A stretch of 64,000 nucleotides of DNA from Rhodobacter sp. Har01. Lineage in GTDB: Bacteria; Pseudomonadota; Alphaproteobacteria; Rhodobacterales; Rhodobacteraceae. Location: positions 682,001 through 746,000 of the forward strand of contig NZ_JAJCTD010000001.1 of NCBI RefSeq assembly GCF_020564565.1. Direction: 5' to 3'. The notes under the pieces are model-generated. The model had not been told where the DNA came from. It made no database searches and worked only from the letters and a program-made list of their open reading frames with translations. Of this stretch, positions 45,988 through 54,599 are shown one piece after another. Both the position numbers and the translations under genes were made by a program. Positions within the stretch are counted from its first letter, which is position 1. Each line of letters begins with the position of its first letter.

Positions 45988-48198
45988 ATGACTTCGAGCG
46001 TGACACGTCCCGCGACGGCCTTTTCGGGGCGTCTTGCCCTGGCCGGTCTGTTCACGTTGACGATCTTCCTGTCGGCCTCGTTGCTGTTCTTCGTGCAGCC
46101 GCTGTTCACCCGGATCGTGCTGCCGGCCATTGGCGGCGCGTCAGCGGTCTGGACGACGGCGATGCTGTTCTTTCAGTGCGTGCTGATCGGCGGCTATCTC
46201 TATGCCCATCTGATGACCCGGTATCTTGGCGTGCGCACCCAGATGGCGGTGCATCTGGGGCTTTGGGCCTGCGCGCTGGCGTTCCTGCCGCTGGCGATGC
46301 CCGAGGGCTGGAGCTATGACCCGCACCGGTCGACCGTGGTGCAGACGCTGACCCTGTTCGCGCTGGGCGTCGGCCTGCCGTTCGGCTTTCTGTCGGCCAA
46401 TGCACCGCTGATCCAGTCCTGGTATGGCAAGAGCGGCGGGCCGTCGGCGCAGGACCCCTATTTCCTCTACGGCGCCAGCAACCTGGGCTCGCTGCTGGCG
46501 CTGCTGGCCTTTCCGCTGCTGGCCGAGCCGCTGTTCGGGGCGACGGCGATCGGTCGGGGCTGGGCCGCGGGGTTCGTTGTGCTGGGGCTGTTGCTGGTGC
46601 CCTGCGCGCTGTTGGCGCGCGGCGGGCAGGCCGGGCCGGCGCCGGCCGAGACGGCTGCGGCCCGGCCGACCGCCGGCCGCATCCTGTGGTGGATGTTCCT
46701 GGCCTTTGTGCCGTCGTCGCTGATGCTGGGGGCGACCACCACCATCAGCACCGACATCGGGTCGTTTCCGCTGATCTGGGTGGTGCCGCTGGCGCTGTAT
46801 CTGCTGACCTTCGTGCTGGCCTTTTCCAATCGCCCCTGGCTGACTGCGGCCCGGCTGCGGCCGCCGTTCATCGCCGCCCTGGCGGTTCTGGCCGTGCTGT
46901 TCACCGGCCTGACATCGACCGAGCAAAGCTGGACGCTGGCCGGCATTCTGGTTCTGGCGGTGTTCCTGGTTTCGCTGGTGACGCACCGGATGCTTTACGA
47001 GGCCCGCCCGGCCCCCCGCCACCTGACGCTGTTCTATCTGGTGATGTCGGTGGGCGGCGCGGTCGGCGGCGTCTTCAACTCGATCATCGCGCCGCTGGCG
47101 TTCGACCAGTTCCTTGAATTCCGCATCACGGTTGCGCTGGCGGCGGTGCTGCTGGCCGGCGCCTGGGGGCGGTTCAGCGTCCGGTCGCTGGCGCTGGGGC
47201 TGGCCTTGGGGGTGCTGACGCTGCTGCCGCTGATCCTGGGTCCGGTCGTGCTGGCCGGGGTGTCGCGCCTGGTGCCGGCGCTGGTGGCGGTGGCGATCCT
47301 GGCCGGCGGCCTTTGGGCGCTGGGGCGCCTTGGCCCGGCGGGCCATCGCGGCGGCATGGTGGCGGTGCTGGTCTTCCTGCTGACCGCCGGCCTGCTGATC
47401 AACAGCGCGGCCCTGCACCGCGACCGCAGCTTCTTTGGCCTGCATGCCGTGCGCGACAAGGGCGATTTGCGGCGCTATTCGAACGGCACCACGGTGCACG
47501 GCGCCGAGCGGGTGGCCGACCTGACCGCCGCGCGGCCGACGCCGATCACCTATTACAGCGCCGGCGGCCCGATGGGGCAGATCCTGTCCTCGGATCTGGG
47601 CAGGACGGCGCAGCGCGTCGGGGTGATCGGCCTGGGTGTCGGCTCGCTTGCCTGCTATCGCCAGCCCGGGCAGGCCTGGCATTTCTACGAGATCGACCGC
47701 AAGGTGGACGAGATCGCCCGCAATCCGGCCCTGTTCACCTTCATGTCGGCCTGCGCGGGCGATGCGCCGACGCATCTGGGCGATGCGCGGATCGTGCTGG
47801 AGGGCCAGCCCGAGATGGGGTTCGACCTGCTGGTGATCGACGCCTACAGTTCGGATGCGGTGCCGGTGCATCTGACCACGGTCGAGGCGCTGGCGCTGTA
47901 CCGCCGGCAGTTGGCGCCCGGGGGCGTGCTGGTGTTCCACATCTCGAACCGCTTCTACCGGATCGAACTGCCGCTGGCGCGCGGCGCTGAGGCGCTGGGC
48001 ATGACGGCGATGATCCGGTCGCGCAAGGATGTCAGCGACGAGGGGCCGGGTGTGCTGCCCTCGACCGTGGTGGTCATGGCCGACAGCGCCGAAGCGCTGG
48101 CCCCCCTTGCCGGCGACCCGCGCTGGCGGCCGCTGGCGGGCGATGGCGGCCCGGTCTGGACCGACGATCATGCCAATCTGCTGGGCATTCTGCGCTAG
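45988..48198 (+). CDS. Fused membrane protein/spermidine-synthase-like protein, 736 aa
   Basis: About 12-13 membrane helices (residues 15-475), then a soluble domain (about 490-730) with the Rossmann fold of polyamine aminopropyltransferases: VGVIGLGVGSLACY, EIDRKVDEIAR, FDLLVIDAYSSDAVPVHLTT. Fused MFS/spermidine synthase-type proteins have this layout. The catalytic Asp is plausible in IDAYSSD, but aminopropyl transfer has not been shown for such fusions. ATG 45988 is chosen; the frame upstream is repeat-derived. The tRNA-Val (CAC) follows on the opposite strand. Confidence 0.82.
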   Translation: MTSSVTRPATAFSGRLALAGLFTLTIFLSASLLFFVQPLFTRIVLPAIGGASAVWTTAMLFFQCVLIGGYLYAHLMTRYLGVRTQMAVHLGLWACALAFLPLAMPEGWSYDPHRSTVVQTLTLFALGVGLPFGFLSANAPLIQSWYGKSGGPSAQDPYFLYGASNLGSLLALLAFPLLAEPLFGATAIGRGWAAGFVVLGLLLVPCALLARGGQAGPAPAETAAARPTAGRILWWMFLAFVPSSLMLGATTTISTDIGSFPLIWVVPLALYLLTFVLAFSNRPWLTAARLRPPFIAALAVLAVLFTGLTSTEQSWTLAGILVLAVFLVSLVTHRMLYEARPAPRHLTLFYLVMSVGGAVGGVFNSIIAPLAFDQFLEFRITVALAAVLLAGAWGRFSVRSLALGLALGVLTLLPLILGPVVLAGVSRLVPALVAVAILAGGLWALGRLGPAGHRGGMVAVLVFLLTAGLLINSAALHRDRSFFGLHAVRDKGDLRRYSNGTTVHGAERVADLTAARPTPITYYSAGGPMGQILSSDLGRTAQRVGVIGLGVGSLACYRQPGQAWHFYEIDRKVDEIARNPALFTFMSACAGDAPTHLGDARIVLEGQPEMGFDLLVIDAYSSDAVPVHLTTVEALALYRRQLAPGGVLVFHISNRFYRIELPLARGAEALGMTAMIRSRKDVSDEGPGVLPSTVVVMADSAEALAPLAGDPRWRPLAGDGGPVWTDDHANLLGILR

Positions 48199-48261
48199 CG
48201 CCGAACACCGCACCCCGAAATGCGCAAAGGCGCGCCGGTGCTGGCGCGCCTTCGGCTGGAA

Positions 48262-48336
48262 TGGTGGGCGATAACGGATTTGAACCGCTGACATCTTCGA
48301 TGTGAACGAAGCGCTCTACCGCTGAGCTAATCGCCC
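48262..48336 (-). tRNA. tRNA-Val (anticodon CAC)
   Basis: 75 nt with encoded CCA. Acceptor GGGCGAT/ATCGCCC, D-arm TAGCTCAGCGG, anticodon loop TTCACAT between CTTCG/CGAAG, T-arm GGTTCAAATCC. Confidence 0.95.
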
Positions 48337-48361
48337 GAAACCCTGTTCGGTGGCGGGGCTT

Positions 48362-48793
48362 TTAGCTATCCTCGCCGTCCTCTGCAAGGGGTTCCGTGTC
48401 GCCGGCCTCGCGCCTCTTGTGCGGGCCGCGGCGGACCTTGAGCGTCAGATGCGAGGCGCCGTCGCGTTCGGTCTGGCGGGCGATGCGGGCGCGGCCGAAG
48501 CCGGGAAGATTCAACTCGTCGCCGCGCCCGAGCGCGTCGCCAAGCGCCATCACGGTCGCTGTCACGATCTCTTTCACCGCAGGTTTCTTGGCCCCGGTCG
48601 AGGCGGAGACATGGTCGACCAGTTCCTTCAGACGCAGGCTGGGCGCGCGGACCTTGGCCTGGGCGGCCACATCCGCCTCGGGGGCTTCGGCCCCCGCAGC
48701 CTCGGCAACCGGCGCGATCTCGAGCACGGCGGCGGGCATGGCCTTGGGCACGGCCTTGCGTGCCTTGGGGGCGGTCTTCTTCGGAGTGGCCAT
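48362..48793 (-). CDS. HU/IHF-family DNA-binding protein with Ala/Lys-rich N-terminal extension
   Basis: 143 residues. The N-terminal 50 are Lys/Pro/Ala-rich, like histone H1 tails. An HU fold follows (about 52-130): LRLKELVDHVSASTGAKKPAVKEIVTATVMALGDALGRGDELNLPGFGRARI. The usual HU arm is reduced. A GAAGGA site precedes ATG 48793. Probably a nucleoid protein. The 262 bp upstream (48794-49055) carry no other gene I can support. Confidence 0.82.
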   Translation of the reverse strand: MATPKKTAPKARKAVPKAMPAAVLEIAPVAEAAGAEAPEADVAAQAKVRAPSLRLKELVDHVSASTGAKKPAVKEIVTATVMALGDALGRGDELNLPGFGRARIARQTERDGASHLTLKVRRGPHKRREAGDTEPLAEDGEDS

Positions 48794-49055
48794 GCGGAGC
48801 GTCCTTCAGCTGTCGGTTCTGGCGCCGAGATTAGCCACGCCGTCACGACAATGCCACCGAAAACCCGGAGATTTTCCGCGGCATCCCGCCCTTGGCAAGG
48901 TCGCCGCCGGTGCGGAGCAAACAAACGTTGTGCAATCCCGGTTCTGAGGACATTCTGACCCGGTCGCCGGGGGCCGGCCGATTGTCTGCCAGTGAACTGC
49001 CCGTTACCTGCCCGCGCCCGCGACGGGGATGTTGTCACAACCAAGGGACTGCGCC

Positions 49056-49487
49056 ATGAAGAAGTGCCTTCTCCTTTCCTCTGCACTGGTTTTCGGAAGC
49101 CTCAGCCTGGCACAGGCCGGTGGCCTGGCCGAGCCGGTGATGGAGCCGGAGGTCATCCGGCAGGATGCCTCGTCGTCGGCCTCGCATGATGCCATCGTGC
49201 CGCTCATGCTGATCCTGTTCATGGCGACGATCGCCTCGGCCGGCTCGGGCTCGCCCGCGGCCGCGACCAGCGATGTCCGGCTGAAGGAAGATGTCCGCCA
49301 GACCGGCATGACCGCGCAGGGCCTGCCGCTGTATCGCTGGCGCTATGCCGGGCTGCCGGCGACCTATGAGGGCGTGCTGGCGCAGGACGTGGCGATGATC
49401 CGGCCGGATGCGCTGGTCGAACTTCCGTTCGGCTACAAGGCGGTGGACTACGGCCGCCTGGGCCTGCCGCTGCGCCGGCTGACCTAG
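49056..49487 (+). CDS. Secreted protein with an orphan S74-like (tail-fibre chaperone) domain
   Basis: 143 residues: signal peptide MKKCLLLSSALVFGSLSLAQA, a hydrophobic stretch (about 42-65), then SDVRLKEDVRQTG...LPLYRWRYAG...YEGVLAQDVAMIRPDAL...YKAVDYGRLGL. The pattern SDxRLKxD, LPLYxxRY, GVxAQxV, VDYxxLG matches the core of peptidase S74/intramolecular chaperone domains of phage tail spikes, here without a spike. AAGGGA precedes ATG 49056. Role unknown, probably periplasmic or cell-surface. Confidence 0.7.
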   Translation: MKKCLLLSSALVFGSLSLAQAGGLAEPVMEPEVIRQDASSSASHDAIVPLMLILFMATIASAGSGSPAAATSDVRLKEDVRQTGMTAQGLPLYRWRYAGLPATYEGVLAQDVAMIRPDALVELPFGYKAVDYGRLGLPLRRLT

Positions 49488-49522
49488 ATCGTCGCCAGGC
49501 CGATTGCAGACCCGGCCGGCGG

Positions 49523-50452
49523 TCACCGCCAGAGGGCAAAGAACGTCAGCACTTCGGCGGTGGCGTCGATCTCTTGCGTCTTGCCGCTGGACAGCCGCGC
49601 CTTGCGGCTGCCGGGCCAGTAATGCTCGCCGCCCTCGACGGTCATCAGCCGCACCACCACCCGGCCGCCCGCTGTCCAGTCGGTCACCTCGACCGCGGTG
49701 CCGTCGTCGCGGGCGTCGATCCGACGGGTGGTCTTGGCCAGAACCGAGGACTGCGGCGCGAGGAAGGCCTTGACCACCGACGCGACCGACGAGAAATCCG
49801 CCCGCGTCAGGCTGCGGTCGCCCTGGCCGCCCTGGTAGGGCACCATGCTGTCGGCGGTGCCGTGGATCACCAGCGCAGCCACCGGGCCGCGCAGGCGGTT
49901 CGACCTGGTGTCCATGGTGCCGGAAACCCCGGCCACCGCCCGCACCAGCCCCGGGTTCCGGGCCGCGAAGGTCTCGGACATGATCGAGCCGTTCGACATG
50001 CCGGTCAGGAACACGCGACCGTCATCTACGCCGTAGCGCGCCGCCACATCGGCGATCACGGCCTTCAGGAAGGCTTCGTCCTGGACCCCGCGCCTGGCGG
50101 CCGAGCCGCAGCAATAGCCGCCGTTCCAGGTGAGAAGCCGGTCGCCTCGGCGGCCCGTTCCGGCCGGAAAGACGACCGCGTAGCCCTGGGCGGTGCCCGC
50201 GTCGCCAAGGCCCGACGACCGCGCGAACTGCTCGGGGTCGCCACCGCCACCGTGCAATGCCAGGATCACCGGGGCGCCGCGGGTCTTTGCCGGCAGGTCG
50301 ATCCGATACCAGCGGTCGCCGATCTCGACCCGTTCGGAGCGTGCCAGCGCGGGAACGGCCATGGTAGCCAGGATCAGCACCGCCCAGACGGTCAGGGCAC
50401 GAAGGGCCGCGATGCGGCGCGGACGGGCGGACATGGGGGAAAGCGCAGTCAT
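49523..50452 (-). CDS. Polyhydroxybutyrate-depolymerase-like esterase (CE1/LpqC type)
   Basis: 309 residues: signal peptide/anchor (about 15-38), then an alpha/beta hydrolase with HGGGGDPEQF oxyanion loop, nucleophile Ser in GMSNGS, Asp in HGTADSMVPY, and His in GGEHYWPG. The CCG in NGGYCCGSAA is typical of LpqC/PHB-depolymerase family esterases. Exported; substrate could be a polyester, feruloyl or acetyl ester. Not linked to PHB synthesis genes here. Confidence 0.88.
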   Translation of the reverse strand: MTALSPMSARPRRIAALRALTVWAVLILATMAVPALARSERVEIGDRWYRIDLPAKTRGAPVILALHGGGGDPEQFARSSGLGDAGTAQGYAVVFPAGTGRRGDRLLTWNGGYCCGSAARRGVQDEAFLKAVIADVAARYGVDDGRVFLTGMSNGSIMSETFAARNPGLVRAVAGVSGTMDTRSNRLRGPVAALVIHGTADSMVPYQGGQGDRSLTRADFSSVASVVKAFLAPQSSVLAKTTRRIDARDDGTAVEVTDWTAGGRVVVRLMTVEGGEHYWPGSRKARLSSGKTQEIDATAEVLTFFALWR

Positions 50453-50498
50453 GTCTGGGTCTCCGGGCTGTTGGACGCCTTCACGTCACACGTTGCCC

Positions 50499-50558
50499 GT
50501 CGCGGCTTCCGTCGCTGTCTTCGTTGCGGCTTCCGTTGCGGCTTTCGTCGCGGCCTTT
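50499..50558. repeat. 12-bp minisatellite, 5 degenerate units
   Basis: Consensus GTYGCGGCYTYC repeated five times, ending just after the Coq10-like gene in its direction of reading. In the adjacent frame it would encode an Ala-Ala-Thr-Lys/Glu tail, but the Coq10-like frame stops before it. Confidence 0.8.
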
Positions 50559-50562
50559 GCGG

Positions 50563-51009
50563 TCAAGGCCCGTAAAGCGCGTTCGCCCGCCGCTCGAAGG
50601 CACGCACGACGCGGGTCATCGCCTCGTTGAACACCACCCCGATGATGCCCTGCAGGATGGCGTTCCGGAACTCGAAATCCACGAAGAATTCGACCTCGCA
50701 ACCGCCCGGCGCATCGCGGAAGGCCCAGGTCGAGCGCATGAAGCGGAACGGCCCGTCGATGTATTCGGTGATGATCCGCCTTTCGTTCGCCAGCAGCTGC
50801 ACCCGGCTGCCGAACCGCTCTCGGAACACCTTGAAACTGATCACCAGGTCCGCCTCCATCAGCGTGCCGCCGGGGATCGGGGTCAGCGAGCGGATGCGGG
50901 CGGCCGAATTCCAGGGCAGGAATTCGGGGTAGCGTGCCACATCGGCCACCAGATCGTACATCTGCTGGGCGGTATAGGGCAGGCGCTTGATCTCATGGTG
51001 CGTGGGCAT
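50563..51009 (-). CDS. Coq10/RatA-like START-fold protein
   Basis: 148 residues, coenzyme-Q-binding Coq10 homologue. START-like pattern: YTAQQMYDLVADVARYPEFLPWNSAARI, LMEADLVISFKVFRERFGSRV, and the ending FEFRNAILQGIIGVVFNEAMTRVVRAFERRA. It binds a polyisoprenoid quinone and supports respiration in mitochondria; RatA of E. coli is the bacterial relative. A minisatellite follows the stop. Confidence 0.9.
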   Translation of the reverse strand: MPTHHEIKRLPYTAQQMYDLVADVARYPEFLPWNSAARIRSLTPIPGGTLMEADLVISFKVFRERFGSRVQLLANERRIITEYIDGPFRFMRSTWAFRDAPGGCEVEFFVDFEFRNAILQGIIGVVFNEAMTRVVRAFERRANALYGP

Positions 51010-51174
51010 GCGGCTCCGGCGGACGTCGCCTCCATGTGGCGCGAAGCTGCCCGGGGGTCAAGAACCGCCGCAGCCGAAGCCCGCGTCCCGCCGCCGCAGG
51101 ACGCCGGGACAGAGGCCCTCGCGTTGCGGCCGGCTTGGCGCTAGGAAGGCAGGGAAGCCACCGCAAGGACGCCG

Positions 51175-51720
51175 ATGCCCGACCGCCCCTATGTCATCGA
51201 CCAGATGATCAGCGCCAAGGCCATTGCCGCCCGGGTCGAATCCCTTGCGCGCGAGATTACCGCCCATTTCAAGGGCACCGACAAGCTGGTCGTCGTGGGC
51301 CTGCTGCGCGGCAGCTTCGTCTTCATCGCCGATCTGGTGCGCGAGATCGACCTGCCGGTCGAGGTGGATTTCCTGGAGGCCAGTTCCTATGGCGACGCCA
51401 TGGCATCCTCACGCGAGGTGCGCATCCTGAAGGACCTGCGGGGCGAGATCGCCGGCCGCGACGTGCTGGTCGTCGAGGACATCGTGGACACCGGCTTTAC
51501 CCTGCACCATGTGCGCAACCTCTTGCTGTCGCGCGGGCCGAAGCGGCTGGAGGTCTGCGCCTTGCTGGACAAGCCGTCGCGGCGCGAGGTCGAGATCCGG
51601 GCAACCTGGACCGGCTTCGAGATTCCCGACGAATTCGTGGTCGGCTACGGCATCGACTTTGCGCAAAGGAACCGCAACCTGCCCTACATCGGCAAGGTCC
51701 GCTTCACGGGCGCGGGCTGA
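51175..51720 (+). CDS. hpt: Hypoxanthine phosphoribosyltransferase
   Basis: Purine salvage enzyme, 181 residues, converts hypoxanthine (and guanine) with PRPP to IMP/GMP. The PRPP loop is [11 protein letters not shown], the flexible loop region is ASSYGD, and the purine-contact region is [10 protein letters not shown]. Its stop shares one base with the ATG of the next 58-aa gene. Confidence 0.95.
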   Translation: MPDRPYVIDQMISAKAIAARVESLAREITAHFKGTDKLVVVGLLRGSFVFIADLVREIDLPVEVDFLEASSYGDAMASSREVRILKDLRGEIAGRDVLVVEDIVDTGFTLHHVRNLLLSRGPKRLEVCALLDKPSRREVEIRATWTGFEIPDEFVVGYGIDFAQRNRNLPYIGKVRFTGAG

Positions 51721-51896
51721 TGGACCCGCTGCGCTGGATGATGAAGGCAAAGCGCTGGGCGCAGAAGCCGCCCTCGGCGCGGCAGGTCGCGATGTATGGC
51801 GGCGTCATCGCGGCTTCGCTGCTGATTGCCGGGATCGAATGGCTGTGGGGTTGGCCGGCCTGGCTGACGGTGGAGCAGCTGCGCGCAAAACCGTGA
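51720..51896 (+). CDS. Small single-span membrane protein, 58 aa
   Basis: [20 protein letters not shown] then one transmembrane helix (about 24-45). Its ATG overlaps the hpt TGA by one base, so it is coupled to hpt. No family name known; similar arrangements are common downstream of hpt in this family, from memory. Confidence 0.65.
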   Translation: MDPLRWMMKAKRWAQKPPSARQVAMYGGVIAASLLIAGIEWLWGWPAWLTVEQLRAKP

Positions 51897-51959
51897 CTGA
51901 CAGGCCCGGCAAAGCCCGCTAGGGTTGCGGACCAGCCCAAGCCCGAAGGATGCCAGACC

Positions 51960-52856
51960 ATGCGCCTGATCCGCACGCTTGCCCTTCTTGCCGTTCTGGC
52001 CGGTGGCACCGGCTGGTGGCTGACCCGGCCCGCGCCGCTGTCCGCCGCCGCGGTCGAGGGTCTGACCGGCGATGCCGCGAAGGGCGAGCGCATCTTCTGG
52101 GCCGCCGGCTGCGCCTCTTGCCACATGGCCCCGGGTGCCAAGGGCGAGGCGCAGCGGGTGCTGACGGGGGGGCAGCGCTTCGCTTCTCCCTTCGGCACCT
52201 TCATCGCCCCGAACATCAGCCAGGACCCCGAGGCCGGCATCGGCGACTGGACGCTGCTTGATCTTGCCAATGCCATCACCCGCGGGGTGTCGCCTCGCGG
52301 CCAGCACTATTACCCCGCCCTGCCCTATGCCTCTTACGCCCGGATGGAGTTGGCCGATGTGGCCGATCTGTTCGCCTTTCTGAAAACCCTGCCGGCCGAT
52401 GCCACCCCGAACGCCGAGCACGACCTGGGCTTTCCGTTCAACATCCGGGCCTCGCTGGGGGCCTGGAAACTGCTGTTCGTGTCGCAAGCCTGGGCGGTGC
52501 CGGGCAACATGACCCCGACCGAGGACCGCGGCCGATACATCGCCGAGGCGCTGGCGCATTGCGGCGAATGCCATACACCCCGCAATGCGCTGGGCGGGCC
52601 GGACAAGGCGCGCTGGCTGGCCGGTGCAGCCGACCCGTCGGACCCCGGCGGCAAGGCCCGGGTGCCGAACATCACGCCGGCCAAGCTGACCTGGTCCGAG
52701 GCCGACATCGCGGCCTATCTGACCACCGGCTTCACGCCGGAGTATGACAGCGTCGGCGGTCACATGGCACATGTGGTCGACAATTTCGCCCGCCTGCCGA
52801 CCGAGGACGCGGCCGCCGTGGCGGCCTACCTCAAGCGGGTTGCGCCCGTCGAGTAG
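51960..52856 (+). CDS. Di-heme cytochrome c
   Basis: 298 residues with an uncleaved-looking N-terminal anchor (1-22) and two heme-binding sites: C51-A-S-C54-H55 and C201-G-E-C204-H205. Methionines downstream of each (ARMELADVADL; GGHMAHVV) are candidate axial ligands. It resembles the cytochrome subunits of membrane alcohol/gluconate dehydrogenases, but no dehydrogenase gene is adjacent. Periplasmic electron carrier. Confidence 0.9.
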   Translation: MRLIRTLALLAVLAGGTGWWLTRPAPLSAAAVEGLTGDAAKGERIFWAAGCASCHMAPGAKGEAQRVLTGGQRFASPFGTFIAPNISQDPEAGIGDWTLLDLANAITRGVSPRGQHYYPALPYASYARMELADVADLFAFLKTLPADATPNAEHDLGFPFNIRASLGAWKLLFVSQAWAVPGNMTPTEDRGRYIAEALAHCGECHTPRNALGGPDKARWLAGAADPSDPGGKARVPNITPAKLTWSEADIAAYLTTGFTPEYDSVGGHMAHVVDNFARLPTEDAAAVAAYLKRVAPVE

Positions 52857-52892
52857 GCCCGGCCCGCCCTCTGGAATCCTGTCGGGCAGCGA

Positions 52893-52907
52893 TTAACCGG
52901 CTGTTAA
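52893..52907. promoter_or_regulatory. CtrA box (TTAA-N7-TTAA)
   Basis: TTAACCGGCTGTTAA, a full match to the CtrA consensus TTAA-N7-TTAA, each half followed by CC. It lies 24 bp before the ATG of the 83-aa gene at 52931, a position overlapping a promoter. Confidence 0.7.
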
Positions 52908-52930
52908 CCACGGCGCGGCAGGATCATCGC

Positions 52931-53182
52931 ATGACACGCCTGCAGCCCCACCCGCCTGTCTCTGCCCCAGTCCACTCCGATCCGGAGGCCTGGATCAGCC
53001 ATATCTTCGCGGCTCAGGCCGCACGCGGGGGTGTGGTGCGGCGGTCCATCGCCTGGGTCGACCGCGAGATCGGGCGCGATCGGTTCCTTGCCGAGGTCCG
53101 CCGGCGCGGGTTTCATCTCCTGGCAACCTCCAACCAGTTCATCGTGGTCTGCAACCGAGAGCCGGTTCAGATGCTGTTCTGA
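52931..53182 (+). CDS. Small conserved protein, 83 aa, CtrA-box promoter
   Basis: Soluble, Arg-rich: AWISHIFAAQAARGGVVRRSIAWVDREIGRDRFLAEVRRRGFHLLATSNQFIVVCN. Resembles short Rhodobacteraceae proteins sometimes mislabelled as phosphoribosylanthranilate isomerase; it is far too short for that enzyme. The CtrA box immediately upstream suggests cell-cycle, motility or GTA-linked expression. Confidence 0.7.
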   Translation: MTRLQPHPPVSAPVHSDPEAWISHIFAAQAARGGVVRRSIAWVDREIGRDRFLAEVRRRGFHLLATSNQFIVVCNREPVQMLF

Positions 53183-53186
53183 AGCG

Positions 53187-53261
53187 CCGGATTTTCGTCG
53201 AAGATCCGGAACCCCGAGTTTTCGACGAAAACTCGTATCCGATCCTTCGACGAAGGATCGG
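53187..53261. repeat. Three consecutive perfect hairpins
   Basis: CCGGAT...ATCCGG with inner TTC/GAA (53187-53209); CGAGTTTTCG/CGAAAACTCG (53215-53224, 53226-53235); CCGATCCTTCG/CGAAGGATCGG (53239-53249, 53251-53261). They fill the gap between convergent genes (83-aa gene and lipA). All loops contain TCG-N-CGA. Probable strong bidirectional terminator built from repeat units. Confidence 0.85.
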
Positions 53262-53265
53262 TCTG

Positions 53266-54216
53266 CTAGCCTCGCCCCGGGCGCTCTTTCCGCGCCGCGC
53301 TAAGGCGGGCGAAGTCCTCGCCGGCATGGTAGCTGGACCGCGTGAGCGGCGTGGCCGAGACCATCAGGAAGCCCTTGCCATAGGCCGCGGCCTCATAGGC
53401 CGCAAATTCTGTGGGTGGCACGAAGCGGGCCACTGCGTGGTGCTTGGGTGTCGGCTGCAGGTATTGGCCGATGGTCAGGAAATCGACGTCCGCACTGCGC
53501 AGATCGTCCATCACCTGGCCGACCGACTGGCGGTCCTCGCCCAGGCCGACCATGATTCCGGACTTGGTGAACATCGCCGGGTCGATCTCTTTCACCCGCT
53601 GCAGAAGGCGCAGCGAGTGGAAGTAGCGCGCACCGGGGCGGACCTCGGGGTAAAGGCCGGGCACGGTTTCCAGGTTGTGGTTCAGCACGTCCGGTTTCGC
53701 GGCGACCACGGTTTCAAGCGCGTCGGGCCCGCATTTCAGGAAGTCGGGCACCAGCACTTCGATAGTGGTCCCGGGCGCGCGGTGACGGATGGCGCGGATG
53801 GTCTGGGCGAAATGCTCGGCGCCGCCGTCGGCCAGATCGTCGCGGTCAACGGAGGTGACGACGACGTGGCGCAGGCCCAGTTCGGCTACGGCATGGGCCA
53901 CGCGGCCAGGCTCGAAGGCATCGAGCGCCTGGGGCTTGCCGGTCGCCACGTTGCAGAAGGTGCAGCCGCGGGTGCAGATCTCGCCCATGATCATCATGGT
54001 GGCGTGGCCGGCGCTCCAGCACTCGCCCACGTTGGGGCAGCCCGCCTCTTCGCAGACGGTGACCAGCTTCTTGGCCTTCAGGATGTCGCGGGTCTGCTTG
54101 TAGCCGTCGGACGTGGGGGCACGCACCCTGATCCAGGCCGGCTTCTTCGGCTGGGCATTGTCGGGGCGGTGCGCCTTTTCGGGGTGGCGCTCTTCAGGCA
54201 GCTTCAGGTCGCGCAT
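53266..54216 (-). CDS. lipA: Lipoyl synthase
   Basis: Radical SAM enzyme inserting two sulfurs into protein-bound octanoyl groups, 316 residues. Auxiliary cluster cysteines C55, C60 and C66 ([12 protein letters not shown]), radical SAM cluster C81, C85 and C88 (CTRGCTFC), and the C-terminal RSSYHA serine. The product is needed by the lpdA-linked dehydrogenases. The start at [11 protein letters not shown] (54216) matches relatives; an in-frame ATG lies about 22 codons upstream. The leader has interleaved inverted repeats at 54244-54287. Confidence 0.96.
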   Translation of the reverse strand: MRDLKLPEERHPEKAHRPDNAQPKKPAWIRVRAPTSDGYKQTRDILKAKKLVTVCEEAGCPNVGECWSAGHATMMIMGEICTRGCTFCNVATGKPQALDAFEPGRVAHAVAELGLRHVVVTSVDRDDLADGGAEHFAQTIRAIRHRAPGTTIEVLVPDFLKCGPDALETVVAAKPDVLNHNLETVPGLYPEVRPGARYFHSLRLLQRVKEIDPAMFTKSGIMVGLGEDRQSVGQVMDDLRSADVDFLTIGQYLQPTPKHHAVARFVPPTEFAAYEAAAYGKGFLMVSATPLTRSSYHAGEDFARLSAARKERPGRG

Positions 54217-54599
54217 GGGTTGCAGACTTCCGGTTTTTCCCCGTGACGGTGCGGGGCCCTTTTCGACATAAGCCGTCATGCCCCGCAAGGCAACGCAGGG
54301 AACACGGCACAAGGCTTTACGCGCGCCGACAGAGCAGCGGCTGCGCCAGTCCGGGGAAGGGGAAGCCCCGGCCCGGGACGGGGGGTGCGATCCGCGCCTC
54401 CCGTCTTGGTCCCTGTCTTGACGCCCCCCCGTATTGACACCCCCCCGGATTGACGCCGCCCGTCTTGGTGTTTCAGTCTTGGTGCCGTGCGCTGCGCGTG
54501 CGGGCGAAACACTCTGGCCACCGCGTTTCCTGCATTTGATCGGCACCAAACCCGGTCGCACCCTTGATCTGGCGCGTCTGATGCGACAACGGTTCAGCG
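54217..54599. other. 383-bp gene-free stretch between lipA and the LysE-type gene
   Basis: No gene supported. It holds the interleaved arms TGACGG/CCGTCA (54244-54249, 54273-54278) and TGCGGGGC/GCCCCGCA (54250-54257, 54280-54287) in the lipA leader. At 54403-54481 there is a degenerate series of GTCTTG/GTATTG/GGATTG words spaced 12-16 bp, in C-rich sequence like the 24081 array. Both flanking genes point outward, so their promoters should lie here. Confidence 0.6.

Noticed and set aside
50486..50701. Ala-Thr-Lys repeat ORF beside the Coq10-like gene
   Set aside because: Frame produced by the 12-bp minisatellite and a shadow of the Coq10-like gene; no independent start signal.
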